NCBI RefSeq assembly: GCF_019049255.1
Contig: NZ_JAGMUJ010000003.1
Location: 124,001-188,000, forward strand
Direction: 5' to 3'
DNA from: Streptomyces sp. AC558_RSS880
Lineage (GTDB): Bacteria > Actinomycetota > Actinomycetes > Streptomycetales > Streptomycetaceae
DNA length: 64,000 nt
Every line of letters begins with the position of its first letter. The first letter of the stretch is position 1. The translations under genes were made by a program, and so were the position numbers. This document shows positions 41,125-50,114 of this stretch, piece by piece. Under the pieces are notes generated by a model, which searched no databases, was not told the DNA's origin, and saw nothing but the letters and a program-made list of their open reading frames with translations.

Positions 41125-42075
41125 ATGGACACCCAAAACACTAGCGTGCGCCCGCACGCCCAGTCCCGCATCGGCGGGAAAACCCACTCCTCCCGGCACG
41201 CTCGCGCGAAGAGTCACCCTGGCGGAGTCACCCACGACAACACCCGCCACACCACCCGCTTCACGGTGATCGGCAACCACCTCACCCAGCACCCGGACCT
41301 CTCCCTGCTGGCGATCGGACTGGCCTGCCACATCCAGTCGCTCCCGACCGGCACCCCCGTCGGCATCAAGTCCCTCACCGCCCGCTTCCCGGAGGGCCCG
41401 ACCCGGATCGCCACCGCCCTGAACGAGCTGGAGACCCACGGCTACCTGCGCCGCACCCGCGAACGCACCCCGACCGGCCGCATCGTCACCCGCACGGTCT
41501 CCTGCAACCAGCCCGGCCGACGCGACGCCCCGTCCGAACCGAACGAGGCGCCCGCGCCCCCGGCCCGCCGCGCGGCCACCGCCCCGCAGCGGGAACCCGC
41601 ACGCCGCCGCGCCCTCCCCGCCGTACCGAAGCCCGCGTACACCTCCCCCGACCTCCTCCAGGCGGCCACCGACGTCCTCGCCGGCCTGCGCCGCGAGGAC
41701 CCCCGCCTGCTGCTCTCCGCCACCGACGCCGAACACCTCGCGCCCGGTGTCGTCGCCTGGCTGGAACGGGACCTCACCCCCACCGCCGTACGCAAGGCCC
41801 TGGCCGGTGGCCTGCCCTTGGAGCCCTTGATCCGACCCGCCGCCTTCCTGGCCCACCGCCTGACGGCCAAGCTGCCGCCCCTCCCGCCGTACCGCGCCCC
41901 CGAACCACCCGCGCCCGCTCGGCACCCCCTCCGCAACTGCGACATCTGCGACCACGCCTACCGCGGCCCCGACCCCCACCACTGCCAGGGCTGCGGCGAC
42001 CTCAAGATCCTGCGCCACTGGCACCGGCGTGCCGTCACGGTCCCGACGGCCGTGGAGATCTTCGAAGACGAGTAG
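41125..42075 (+). CDS. Winged-helix DNA-binding protein with C-terminal zinc knuckle
   Basis: A 316-residue protein of a Streptomyces multi-copy family. The winged HTH spans about 45-120 (RFTVIGNHLTQHPDLSLLAI, KSLTARFPEGPTRIATALNE, THGYLRRTRERTPTGRIV), followed by a Pro/Ala-rich linker, a helical segment (AATDVLAGLRREDPRLLLSA) and a zinc-binding tail C-D-I-C...H-H-C-Q-G-C (about 281-300). The target is unknown. It sits in the accessory segment between metG and the aspS/metG relic. Confidence 0.78.
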   Translation: MDTQNTSVRPHAQSRIGGKTHSSRHARAKSHPGGVTHDNTRHTTRFTVIGNHLTQHPDLSLLAIGLACHIQSLPTGTPVGIKSLTARFPEGPTRIATALNELETHGYLRRTRERTPTGRIVTRTVSCNQPGRRDAPSEPNEAPAPPARRAATAPQREPARRRALPAVPKPAYTSPDLLQAATDVLAGLRREDPRLLLSATDAEHLAPGVVAWLERDLTPTAVRKALAGGLPLEPLIRPAAFLAHRLTAKLPPLPPYRAPEPPAPARHPLRNCDICDHAYRGPDPHHCQGCGDLKILRHWHRRAVTVPTAVEIFEDE

Positions 42076-42149
42076 TCACGGCTGCCGGAGCGGCCTCCCC
42101 GCGCCGCCTGCTGAGGATGCGCGTCCTCGGACTGCCCGGCAGACGCCGT

Positions 42150-42180
42150 GAGGGGCCCGGGAACTCGTCCCGGGCCCCTC
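42150..42180 (+). terminator. Terminator of the winged-helix gene
   Basis: A perfect 13-bp stem (42150-42162, 42168-42180), 5-nt loop. Confidence 0.75.
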
Positions 42181-42204
42181 ACAGTTCGCGGCGCGACATG
42201 GGTA

Positions 42205-42242
42205 CGCGAGGGCCGGGGGCTCGTGGTCTCCCGGCCCTCGCG
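42205..42242 (-). terminator. Terminator of the PL1 pectate lyase
   Basis: A perfect 13-bp stem (42205-42217, 42230-42242) immediately past the convergent lyase stop. Confidence 0.75.
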
Positions 42243-42253
42243 TGTCTCGGGTG

Positions 42254-43597
42254 CTACTTGAGCACGCCCGCCCCCGTCGTCGTCGCCAGCGACGTCGGCA
42301 GGTTGCTCGCCGAGGCCTCCAGACCCGCCGTGAGGGACGGGGTCCAGTTGACCGTGGTCTTCAGGTCCTTGGACGAGGCGGCGTTGTAGGCGGCGACGAG
42401 GTCGGTCACCGTGCCGTTGACGAGGTTGCCGGAGCCCTTGACCGAGCCGGTGCCGTCACCGCTGAGGAGCTTGGCCGCCTTCGCGCCGGACGGCAGCTTC
42501 CAGTAGTTGTTCTCCGCGACGACCTGGGCCTTGGCACGGGAGTTGATGCTGTACTGCGGCGCGTACCCGTTGAGGGGCGTGACGTCGTAGTAGTTGTTGT
42601 AGATGTGGATCTGGCCGATGCGGGCCAGCGGGGCGCGCTGCATGATGCCCTTCCACACGTTGTGGTGGATGGAGACGCGCAGCTTGCCGACGCTGTCGGT
42701 GTCGCTGCTGCCGATCAGCATCGTCTTGTCGTGGTGGGTGAACTGGTTGCGCGAGACGGTCACCAGGTCGGAGCCCTTGGTGATGTCGAGGGCGCCGTCG
42801 TGGATCTGGTACTCGCGGCCGAAGTACTTCGGGTTGGCGCTGTCGAAGTGCGGTGCGTCGGTGAACGTGTTGTGGTCCGCCCACACGTGGGTCGCGCCGC
42901 GCAGGGACACCGAGTCGTAGTTGGAGTTCCAGTTGCCGTCGTCGCCGTCGGTCGGGTCCCACTGCGGGAAGCAGTCCTCGGTGGCGGCGAAGGTCAGGTT
43001 GCGGACGATGACGTTGTCCACGTTCTGGATCTGGAGCATGGCCCCGGTGAGGCCCGCGTTCGTACCGGGCACGCCCACGATCGTCGTGTTGGCGGGGACC
43101 TTGAGGACGATGTTCTTGCCCTGCTTGGCCTGGGCGGCGGCGCGCGCCGTCTCCTGGGTGCCGGAGGGCAGCTTGGAGCGGCCGTAGGTGGCCGGGTCGT
43201 AGGCCTTGAGGTAGGCCGACAGCGAGTAGCCGGTGCCGGAAGCGTAGTCGGCGCAGGTCAGCTTCTTGCCGCTGTCATCGGTGTTGGCGTCGATCATTCC
43301 GTTGATCTTGATGATGCGGGGCGTGGTGTCGGACACCGAGCCCAGCGCCTTCACGAGCTGCGCGCGGGTGGAGACGGTGAAGGTGTGGGCCGCGTCGGCC
43401 TTCGTGCCACCGGTGGTGCCCGTACCGGAGGACGCCCAGCCGTCCTTCGCGGCGAGCGTCTGGTGGTACAGGTCGACGGTCCCGGCGTTGGCGTTCATCA
43501 CGAGAACACCGGCGCCGACGCCCGCGGCCACGAAGGCCGCACAGACGACAGCGGCACGACGGGAGCGGAGGGACCGGCGGTGGGAACGAGCAGCCAC
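42254..43597 (-). CDS. Secreted family 1 pectate lyase
   Basis: A 447-residue exported enzyme cleaving polygalacturonate by beta-elimination. A basic N-region and signal helix (AAVVCAAFVAAGVGAGVLVM) are followed by the PL1 parallel beta-helix: FTVSTRAQLVKALG, IIKINGMID, NTTIVGVPGTNAGLTGAMLQ, NVIVRNLTF, WNSNYDSVSLRGATHVWADH, GALDITKGSDLVTVSRNQF, HHDKTMLIGSSD, KLRVSIHHNVWKGIMQRAPL (Arg of QRAP likely catalytic). The Ca2+ ligands of WADHNTF and DGALDI are present. GTG 43597 follows AAGGAAG. With the PL9 lyase at 7.7 kb the strain has two pectinases in this window, of different families. Confidence 0.92.
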   Translation of the reverse strand: MAARSHRRSLRSRRAAVVCAAFVAAGVGAGVLVMNANAGTVDLYHQTLAAKDGWASSGTGTTGGTKADAAHTFTVSTRAQLVKALGSVSDTTPRIIKINGMIDANTDDSGKKLTCADYASGTGYSLSAYLKAYDPATYGRSKLPSGTQETARAAAQAKQGKNIVLKVPANTTIVGVPGTNAGLTGAMLQIQNVDNVIVRNLTFAATEDCFPQWDPTDGDDGNWNSNYDSVSLRGATHVWADHNTFTDAPHFDSANPKYFGREYQIHDGALDITKGSDLVTVSRNQFTHHDKTMLIGSSDTDSVGKLRVSIHHNVWKGIMQRAPLARIGQIHIYNNYYDVTPLNGYAPQYSINSRAKAQVVAENNYWKLPSGAKAAKLLSGDGTGSVKGSGNLVNGTVTDLVAAYNAASSKDLKTTVNWTPSLTAGLEASASNLPTSLATTTGAGVLK

Positions 43598-43700
43598 GAG
43601 GCTTCCTTACGGGGGAGGAGCGGGGTTACGCCCTGTCAGTGGCCGCCGCCCGGTGAAGGGTTGCCGCGTGCGGAGATTTTTTCTCCCCGTCTTTCCCCGT

Positions 43701-43815
43701 CATCAGGTCCTGGGCGTTGCCGTCGAGCGCAAAGGCGTCGGTCCCGCCGGCTCCGCGGTCACCGAGGACGCGGTCCTCTTCCCGCGTCCCGAAGAGACGC
43801 CGACCGCGTAACGCG
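43701..43815. pseudogene. Chimeric relic: aspS 3' fragment joined to metG 3' fragment
   Basis: Bases 43701-43743 match 44822-44864 (codons for [13 protein letters not shown] of aspS, here reading ALDGNAQDLMTG on the minus strand). Bases 43743-43814 match 39024-39095, the last about 23 codons and stop of metG (here GPAGSAVTEDAVLFPRPEET on the plus strand). Each has roughly 90% identity by eye and the same orientation as its source. The junction has one or two bases in common. It is not functional. Confidence 0.85.
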
Positions 43816-43934
43816 CTCGCTACAGCAGGGGCCCAGGACGGAGGGAAGCCTTCTCCCGGGCCCTTCCGTTTGCGAAGATCACGTGAAGGCGGCCGATGTC
43901 CGGCCGCCACCGCTCACGTGGGGGGATTCCGTCC

Positions 43935-44300
43935 ATGGCACTCTTCGGCAACGCGCACACCGTCGACCCGGCCCAGGCGCAGCAGGACTACGCCCGTCTG
44001 CTGGGCCACGGCGAGCAGGTGCACGCCGCGTTCCTGCTGATCCGCGACACCATACTGTTCACCGACCGCCGCCTGATCATGGTCGACAAGCAGGGCATCA
44101 CCGGCAAGAAGGTGGAGTACCACTCCGTTCCGTACCGCAGCATCACCCACTTCGCGGTGGAGACGGCCGGCACCTTCGACCTCGACGCCGAGCTGAAGAT
44201 CTGGATCTCCGGTTCCCCGACCCCCATCCAGAAGACCTTCACCAAGGGCGTCGACATCTACGAGGTCCAGGCCATCCTCACCCAGTTCGTGGCCCGCTGA
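43935..44300 (+). CDS. Bacterial PH-domain protein
   Basis: A 121-residue cytoplasmic protein that is essentially one bacterial pleckstrin-homology domain (bPH_1): LGHGEQVHAAFLLIRDTILF, TDRRLIMVDKQGITGKKVEY, SIPYRSI-like SVPYRSITHFAVETAG, and a C-terminal helix DIYEVQAILTQFV. Function is unknown; homologues form ring-like oligomers. It is probably the original neighbour of metG or aspS, because it follows the metG relic directly. GTGGGGGG lies upstream of ATG 43935. Confidence 0.82.
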   Translation: MALFGNAHTVDPAQAQQDYARLLGHGEQVHAAFLLIRDTILFTDRRLIMVDKQGITGKKVEYHSVPYRSITHFAVETAGTFDLDAELKIWISGSPTPIQKTFTKGVDIYEVQAILTQFVAR

Positions 44301-44317
44301 CCCGATCGGGTGAACGC

Positions 44318-44677
44318 CTCACCTATGCCATCCGCATAAGCCATGAGCGCGCCAGGTTGGTGCTCCTCGAGGTGGTGGAGGTCGGGCTGGAGTCCACTCC
44401 GGCCAAGAAGAACTGGAGGAAGCTGATGCAGAACGTCGTCACCCACTTCCCGGGGCACGGAACGCTCTTCGAGGAGAAGTACCTGGAGGGCAGGGCCGAA
44501 GGCGAAGCCAAGGGGATCCTGCGCGTACTGGAGGTACGCGGCCTCCCCCTCTCCGACGACGTCCGTCAGCGCATCACCACCTGCACCGACCTCGACCGCC
44601 TCAACGACTGGCTCGACCGCTCCGGCACGGTGGAGCGCGCGGAGGACCTCTTCACCGAGGAGGGTCCGGCGGCCTGA
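44318..44677 (+). pseudogene. 3' remnant of an Rpn-like putative nuclease gene
   Basis: About 120 codons match only the C-terminal part of a roughly 290-residue Streptomyces family (Rpn/PD-(D/E)XK-like): SHERARLVLLEVVEVG, FPGHGTLFEEKYLEGRAEGE, ILRVLEVRGLPLSDDVRQRI, DLDRLNDWLDRSGTVERAED. The N-terminal nuclease core is missing. ATG 44426 with GGAGGA upstream could still yield an 83-residue product. It ends before a perfect terminator. Confidence 0.6.
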
Positions 44678-44693
44678 GGACCCCGCACACGCG

Positions 44694-44730
44694 GAAGGGG
44701 CCCGGAACCGCATCGGTTCCGGGCCCCTTC
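44694..44730. terminator. Bidirectional terminator between Rpn remnant and aspS
   Basis: A perfect 16-bp stem with a 5-nt loop, the strongest hairpin between convergent genes in this part of the window. Confidence 0.88.
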
Positions 44731-44743
44731 ACCGCTGCCGGGG

Positions 44744-46507
44744 TTACTTCGGCTGAGGCTTGCGCACCGTCAGGTGCAGCTCCTTCAGGCGGGCCTCCTC
44801 CAGCTCGGTCGGCGCGCCCATCATCAGGTCCTGGGCGTTGCCGTTGAGCGGGAAGGCGATGGTCTCGCGGATGTTGGGCTCGTCGGCGAGGAGCATGACG
44901 ATGCGGTCCACGCCGGGCGCGATGCCGCCGTGCGGCGGGGCGCCGAAGCGGAACGCGCGGAGCATGCCCGCGAACTTCTCCTCGACCGTCTCGCGGTCGT
45001 AGCCCGCGATCTCGAACGCCTTGAGCATGATCTCCGGCTCGTGGTTCCGGATCGCGCCGGAGGACAGCTCGACACCGTTGCAGACGATGTCGTACTGCCA
45101 GCCCAGGATGTCCAGCGGGTCCTGGGTCTCCAGGGCCTCCAGGCCGCCCTGCGGCATCGAGAACGGGTTGTGCGAGAAGTCGATCGCGCCGGTCTCCTCG
45201 TCCTTCTCGTACATCGGGAAGTCGACGATCCAGCAGAAGCGGAAGACGTTCTCCTCGAAGTGACCGGCGCGCTTGGCGGCCTCGACCCGCACCGCGCCCA
45301 TGATCTTGGAGACCTCGTCGAACTCGCCCGCGCCGAAGAACACCGCGTGGCCGGCGGTCAGCGAGAGCCGCTTGGTCAGCTCGGCGATGTTCTCCTCGGT
45401 GAGGAACTTCGCGATCGGGCCGGTCAGCGAGCCGTCCTCGCCGACGCGCACCCACGCCAGGCCCTTCGCGCCCTGGGAGACCGCGTAGTCGCCGAGCTGG
45501 TCGAAGAACTTGCGCGGCTGGCCGGAGACGTCCGGCACCGGCAGGGCGCGTACGTGCTTGCCGGCGAAGGCCTTGAACTCCGAGCCCTCGAAGATGTCGG
45601 TGATGTCGACGAGCTCCAGCTGGGCGCGCAGGTCCGGCTTGTCGGAGCCGTACTTCAGCATCGCCTCGCGGAACGGGATGCGCGGGAACGGGGACGTCAC
45701 ATGACGGCCGTTGCCGAACTCCTCGAACAGCTCGGTCATCAGCTTCTCGATCGGCTGGAAGACGTCCTCCTGCTCGACGAAGCTCATCTCCACGTCGAGC
45801 TGGTAGAACTCGCCCGGCGAGCGGTCCGCGCGGGCGTCCTCGTCACGGAAGCAGGGCGCGATCTGGAAGTAGCGGTCGAAGCCGGAGATCATCAGCAGCT
45901 GCTTGAACTGCTGCGGCGCCTGCGGCAGCGCGTAGAACTTGCCCGGGTTCAGACGCGAGGGGACGACGAAGTCACGGGCGCCCTCCGGGGAGGTGGCGCT
46001 CAGGATCGGCGTCGCCATCTCGTTGAAGCCCAGCGCCGTCATCTTCTGGCGGATCGCCGAGATGACCGACGTACGCAGCAGGATGTTGCGGTGCATGCGC
46101 TCGCGGCGCAGGTCCAGGAAGCGGTACTCCAGGCGCCGCTCCTCGTTGACACCGTCCTCGGCGTTGATCGTGAAGGGGAGCGGGGCGGCGGCGCCCAGCA
46201 CCTCGACCGCGGAGACCTCGACCTCGACCTCACCGGTCGGCAGCTCGGGGTTGACGTTCTCCGTGCCGCGCGAGACGACCTTGCCGTCGACGCGGACCAC
46301 GGTCTCCTTGGAGAGCTTGTCCAGCGCGTCGTACGCCTCGGTGCCCGGGCGGGCCACGAGCTGCGTGATGCCGTAGTGATCGCGCAGATCGATGAAGAGG
46401 ATGCCGCCCAGGTCGCGCCGATTGTGCAGCCAGCCACTCAGCCGGACGTCGGTGCCGACGTCAGAGGCGCGGAGCTCGCCGCAGGTGTGGGACCTGTACC
46501 GATGCAT
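44744..46507 (-). CDS. aspS: Aspartyl-tRNA synthetase
   Basis: A 587-residue class IIb synthetase. It has an N-terminal OB-fold anticodon domain ([20 protein letters not shown]), motif 1 in [12 protein letters not shown], motif 2 [19 protein letters not shown], a GAD insertion domain (about 290-400) and motif 3 [13 protein letters not shown]. The bacterial-type length with GAD suggests a full enzyme; discriminating versus non-discriminating status cannot be settled here. The region upstream carries a parS-like palindrome 36 bp before the start codon. Confidence 0.97.
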   Translation of the reverse strand: MHRYRSHTCGELRASDVGTDVRLSGWLHNRRDLGGILFIDLRDHYGITQLVARPGTEAYDALDKLSKETVVRVDGKVVSRGTENVNPELPTGEVEVEVSAVEVLGAAAPLPFTINAEDGVNEERRLEYRFLDLRRERMHRNILLRTSVISAIRQKMTALGFNEMATPILSATSPEGARDFVVPSRLNPGKFYALPQAPQQFKQLLMISGFDRYFQIAPCFRDEDARADRSPGEFYQLDVEMSFVEQEDVFQPIEKLMTELFEEFGNGRHVTSPFPRIPFREAMLKYGSDKPDLRAQLELVDITDIFEGSEFKAFAGKHVRALPVPDVSGQPRKFFDQLGDYAVSQGAKGLAWVRVGEDGSLTGPIAKFLTEENIAELTKRLSLTAGHAVFFGAGEFDEVSKIMGAVRVEAAKRAGHFEENVFRFCWIVDFPMYEKDEETGAIDFSHNPFSMPQGGLEALETQDPLDILGWQYDIVCNGVELSSGAIRNHEPEIMLKAFEIAGYDRETVEEKFAGMLRAFRFGAPPHGGIAPGVDRIVMLLADEPNIRETIAFPLNGNAQDLMMGAPTELEEARLKELHLTVRKPQPK

Positions 46508-46542
46508 CGTCGTTCATCCAGCCTTCGCGGATCGGGGTCGTC

Positions 46543-46556
46543 GTTTCACGTGAAAC
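46543..46556. promoter_or_regulatory. parS-like ParB-binding site
   Basis: GTTTCACGTGAAAC is the 14-bp core of the Streptomyces parS consensus, perfect in both arms; the outermost consensus T and A are replaced (C and T). It lies in the aspS-SpoIIE intergenic region. ParB spreading from such sites organises oriC segregation during sporulation. Confidence 0.85.
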
Positions 46557-46640
46557 TCCCCCCAAGCCTACCGGCCGGCCCAAGATCGCTTCTCCGTCAT
46601 TACCGGCCGGACGCAGTGGCAGTTTTCGACACCATCTTCA

Positions 46641-46652
46641 TAAAGTGGTCCA
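46641..46652 (+). promoter_or_regulatory. Candidate leaderless promoter of the SpoIIE-type gene
   Basis: TAAAGT (46641-46646) and 6 bp to the ATG in an AT-rich patch. No ribosome site is present. Confidence 0.4.
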
Positions 46653-48776
46653 ATGCGTACTGGTGACCCCCTGCCCGCCCTGGGGGACGTCCTCGCCGCC
46701 CTCGACACCGGCCTGTGGCACTGGGACACCGCTGCCGGGCTGGTCACGGTCGACGCCGTGACGGCACGGCTGCTCGGGCTGCCCGCGGAACAGATCACCC
46801 TCACGGAGGCCCAGATCCGCGCCCGGCTGCACCCCGTCGACTGGAACGAGATCACCGGAGTGGTCCAGCTCGCCGTCGCCGAGGGCACCCTCGCCGAGGT
46901 ACGGATCCGGATCATGGACGACCAGAACCGGGTCGTCCGGGTGGTGCGCAGCCGCTCCAAGCCCTCCTTCGACCGCGCCCGCAAGGCGTATGTCCTGACC
47001 GGCAGCCTCCAGGAGGTCACCGAGCCCGCGCCGGGCACGCCCGCCGGGCGCAGCGCGGTCACCGGCGACTGGCGGCGCTCCCGGGAGGCGTTCCTGCTGG
47101 ACGCGGGCCGGGCGCTGGCGGAGGCGAGGTCGACCCAGGAGGTGCTGCGGGTCGCGGCCAACCTGTCGATGCCGGGCTTCTCACCGGACGGACTGGCCGT
47201 GTTCGGCGTGGAGGGCGACCGGCTCACGATCATCGGCCACCACGGGCACGAGCCCGGTTCCGACAACCCGTTCACCTACATGCCGCTGGACACGGACTAC
47301 CCGGCCGCCGAGGTGGTGCGCACGGGCCGCGCGGTCTACCTCTCCTCCCCGGAGCAGTACAAGGCCCGCTACCCGCTCACCTGGCCGCTCGCCCAGCGCT
47401 TCGGACGGCAGTCCTGGGCGTTCCTGCCGCTGACCGCGTCCGGCCGCACGATGGGCGCCTGGCTGGCGGCCTTCGCCTACCCGGTCGCGTTCACCCCCGA
47501 CGAGCGTTCCGTGCTGACCACGGTCGCCCGGATGCTGGCACAGGCGCTGTCCCGCGCGGGCACCGCCGAGAGCGAGCGGGAGTTGAGCGAGGGCCTGCAG
47601 CGCACGATGCTGCCGAAGCTCGGCCCGAGCATCCCGGGCATGAGCATCACCGCCCGCTACGTCCCCACCGGCGGCGGCCTGCAGGTCGGCGGCGACTGGT
47701 ACGACGTGATCCCGCTGCCCTGCGGACGGTTCGCGCTGGTCATCGGGGACGTCCAGGGCCATGACGTGCGGGCCGCGGGGCTGATGGGCCAGCTGCGGAT
47801 AGCTCTGCGGGCGTACGCCTCGGAGGGGCACCGCCCCGACGCCGTACTGTCCCGCGCCTCCCGCTTCCTGCACGGGATCGGCGAGACGGACCCCGCCGAA
47901 CTGCGCTTCGCGACCTGCCTGTACGTCGAGGTCGACCCGGTGAGCGGAGTGCTGGAGGCCGCCCGCGCCGGGCACCCGGAACCGGTGATCCGCATGGCCG
48001 ACGGAACGGTGCTGGCCCGGCCGACGGCGGGCGGACTGCCGCTGGGCATCGATCCGGACGCCGACTATCCGACCACCCGGTTCGTCCTGGAGTCCGGCGA
48101 GACGATGCTGGTCTGCACGGACGGGCTGATCGAGACCGGCGGCCACGACCTGGAGACCGGCTGGCAGCGGCTGCGCGCCCTCCTGGAGGAGCACAAGGGC
48201 ACCCAGGAGGAACTGGCCGACGCCCTGGTCCAGGCGGTGCACGGCCCCTCCTCGCACCACACCACCGGCCCGCTCGCCGACCGCCGCGAGGACGACATCG
48301 CCATGATGCTGCTGTGCCGGCAGGGCGAGGGGTGCGGCTGCGGCGCGGAGACGGACACGGTACGGCCTCCCGTGCGCCGCACGATGCTGACGGTGGCGCA
48401 GGCCGAGCCCGAGCGCGTCTCGGTGGCCCGGCAGCAACTGCGCGAGCTGCTGCACGACTGGTCCTCGCCGGACCAGGTGGACTCGGCGGTGCTGCTGCTG
48501 TCGGAGATGCTCACCAACGTCCTCGTGCACACCGACACCGACGCCCTGCTGCTCGCCGAGGTCACCGACGGGCCGGACGGCCGCCGGATGCGCGTCGAGG
48601 TCACCGACTCCGGCGACGACCTGCCGCACCTGCGCAGACCGGGCGAACTGGCGTCCTCCGGACGCGGCCTGGTGCTGATCGAACTCCTCTCCCACGCCTG
48701 GGGCATCGCCCCGCGCGGCACGGGCAAGAGCATCTGGTTCGAGCTGTACGAGACGGAGGGGGCCGGTCCCCGCTGA
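46653..48776 (+). CDS. PAS-GAF-SpoIIE phosphatase-ATPase fusion
   Basis: A 707-residue cytoplasmic signalling protein. A PAS domain (about 8-120), GAF (about 150-300: EVLRVAANLSMPGFSPDGLA, SWAFLPLTASGRTMGAWL), PP2C/SpoIIE phosphatase (about 315-555: GGDWYDVIPLP, VIGDVQGHDVRAAG, LVCTDGLIE, DDIAMMLL) and a C-terminal RsbW-like ATPase (about 580-700: SEMLTNVLVHT, VTDSGDDLP, GRGLVLIE) are seen in order. Fusing phosphatase and kinase of a partner-switch module is typical of Streptomyces sigma-B-like control. The partner anti-anti-sigma factor is not in the window. Confidence 0.93.
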   Translation: MRTGDPLPALGDVLAALDTGLWHWDTAAGLVTVDAVTARLLGLPAEQITLTEAQIRARLHPVDWNEITGVVQLAVAEGTLAEVRIRIMDDQNRVVRVVRSRSKPSFDRARKAYVLTGSLQEVTEPAPGTPAGRSAVTGDWRRSREAFLLDAGRALAEARSTQEVLRVAANLSMPGFSPDGLAVFGVEGDRLTIIGHHGHEPGSDNPFTYMPLDTDYPAAEVVRTGRAVYLSSPEQYKARYPLTWPLAQRFGRQSWAFLPLTASGRTMGAWLAAFAYPVAFTPDERSVLTTVARMLAQALSRAGTAESERELSEGLQRTMLPKLGPSIPGMSITARYVPTGGGLQVGGDWYDVIPLPCGRFALVIGDVQGHDVRAAGLMGQLRIALRAYASEGHRPDAVLSRASRFLHGIGETDPAELRFATCLYVEVDPVSGVLEAARAGHPEPVIRMADGTVLARPTAGGLPLGIDPDADYPTTRFVLESGETMLVCTDGLIETGGHDLETGWQRLRALLEEHKGTQEELADALVQAVHGPSSHHTTGPLADRREDDIAMMLLCRQGEGCGCGAETDTVRPPVRRTMLTVAQAEPERVSVARQQLRELLHDWSSPDQVDSAVLLLSEMLTNVLVHTDTDALLLAEVTDGPDGRRMRVEVTDSGDDLPHLRRPGELASSGRGLVLIELLSHAWGIAPRGTGKSIWFELYETEGAGPR

Positions 48777-48884
48777 ACGGAGACGACCTGAACGGGCTCC
48801 CCTCCCGCCGTCCGCCGCAGCGTCTTCCGCATCCGGCGCCCGCCCCTCGGTGCCCTGCCCCTCTCGTTCCCGTCCGGACGACGT

Positions 48885-48924
48885 CCGGCCGCCGACGGAC
48901 ACGATCGTGTCCGTCGGCGGCCGG
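48885..48924. terminator. Perfect 40-bp palindrome, bidirectional terminator
   Basis: A 20-bp perfect inverted repeat with no spacer (centre GATC) between convergent genes. A second, looser inverted repeat (GCGGGCGGT / ACCGCCCGC, 48939-48985) follows. Nothing else is seen in 48777-48995. Confidence 0.8.
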
Positions 48925-48995
48925 GATCACTGCCGGTCGCGGGCGGTCTTCGGGCACCGTCGTCGCCGAGGGCCAAACCGCCCGCGGTCAGCCGG

Positions 48996-49976
48996 TCAGG
49001 CCTCCTGCGGGCCCTTCTCCGACATGCCGTGCACGGCGGGGACCGTTCCGAGCCGGCCCTTCTGGAAGTCCTCGAAGGCCTGCTGGAGCTCGTCGCGGGT
49101 GTTCATCACGAACGGGCCGTAGTGGGCCATCGGCTCACGGATCGGCTTGCCGCCCAGCAGGACGACCTCCAGGTCCGGGGTGTGCGCGTCCTGCTTCTCG
49201 TCCGCGCGGACGGTCAGCGAGGAACCCGCGCCGAAGACCGCGGTCTGCCCCAGCCGGATCGGACGCCGCTCGGCACCGACCGACCCGCGCCCGGCCATGA
49301 CGTACGCGAGGCCGTTGAACTCCTCCCGCCAGGGCAGGGTGATCTCCGCGCCCGGTGCCAGCGTCGCGTGCACCATCGTGATCGGCGTGTGCGTGACGCC
49401 GGGACCCTCGTGGCCGTCCAGCTCACCGGCGATGACGCGCAGCAGCGCGCCGCCGTCGGGGGAGGTGAGCAGCTGGACGCTGCCGCCCCGGATGTCCTGG
49501 TAGCGCGGCGCCATCATCTTGTCCTTGGCGGGGAGGTTCACCCACAGCTGGAGCCCGTGGAAGAGCCCGCCGGACATGACGAGCTGCTCCGGCGGCGCCT
49601 CGATGTGCAGCAGACCGCTGCCGGCCGTCATCCACTGGGTGTCGCCGTTGGTGATGGTGCCGCCACCGCCGTGGCTGTCCTGGTGGTCGAAGATCCCGTC
49701 GATGATGTAGGTGACGGTCTCGAAGCCGCGGTGCGGGTGCCAGGGCGTTCCCTTCGGTTCCCCCGGCGCGTACTCCACCTCGCCCATCTGGTCCATCATG
49801 ATGAACGGGTCGAGATGGCGGTAGTTGATCCCGGCGAACGCCCGGCGCACCGGGAAGCCCTCGCCCTCGAAACCGCTCGGCGCGGTCGTGACGGTGAGTA
49901 CGGGGCGTGCCACGGCGTCGGCGGACGCGGTCACGCGGGGCAGCGTCAACGGGTTCTCGACGGTCACTGCAGGCAT
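48996..49976 (-). CDS. Pirin-family bicupin protein
   Basis: A 326-residue pirin. The N-terminal cupin has metal ligands in PWHPHRGFETVTYI and IEAPPEQLVMSGG-flanking HIE (H-H-H-E pattern), with the QLWVNLP signature; the C-terminal cupin covers about 190-290. Bacterial pirins include quercetin 2,3-dioxygenases and regulators of pyruvate dehydrogenase; which applies is unknown. GAGGAGG precedes ATG 49976. Confidence 0.9.
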   Translation of the reverse strand: MPAVTVENPLTLPRVTASADAVARPVLTVTTAPSGFEGEGFPVRRAFAGINYRHLDPFIMMDQMGEVEYAPGEPKGTPWHPHRGFETVTYIIDGIFDHQDSHGGGGTITNGDTQWMTAGSGLLHIEAPPEQLVMSGGLFHGLQLWVNLPAKDKMMAPRYQDIRGGSVQLLTSPDGGALLRVIAGELDGHEGPGVTHTPITMVHATLAPGAEITLPWREEFNGLAYVMAGRGSVGAERRPIRLGQTAVFGAGSSLTVRADEKQDAHTPDLEVVLLGGKPIREPMAHYGPFVMNTRDELQQAFEDFQKGRLGTVPAVHGMSEKGPQEA

Positions 49977-50114
49977 GTCGGTACCTCCTCGGGTACGCCC
50001 ACTTTAGTTGAGCGTTGAACTTCTTGCCACCCCGAACAGAGAAAACCCGGAGGGAATTCCCTCCGGGCTCGGCATCAGGAGCGGCACGGGTCAGCCGTCC
50101 GCGCGGCCATGGCT

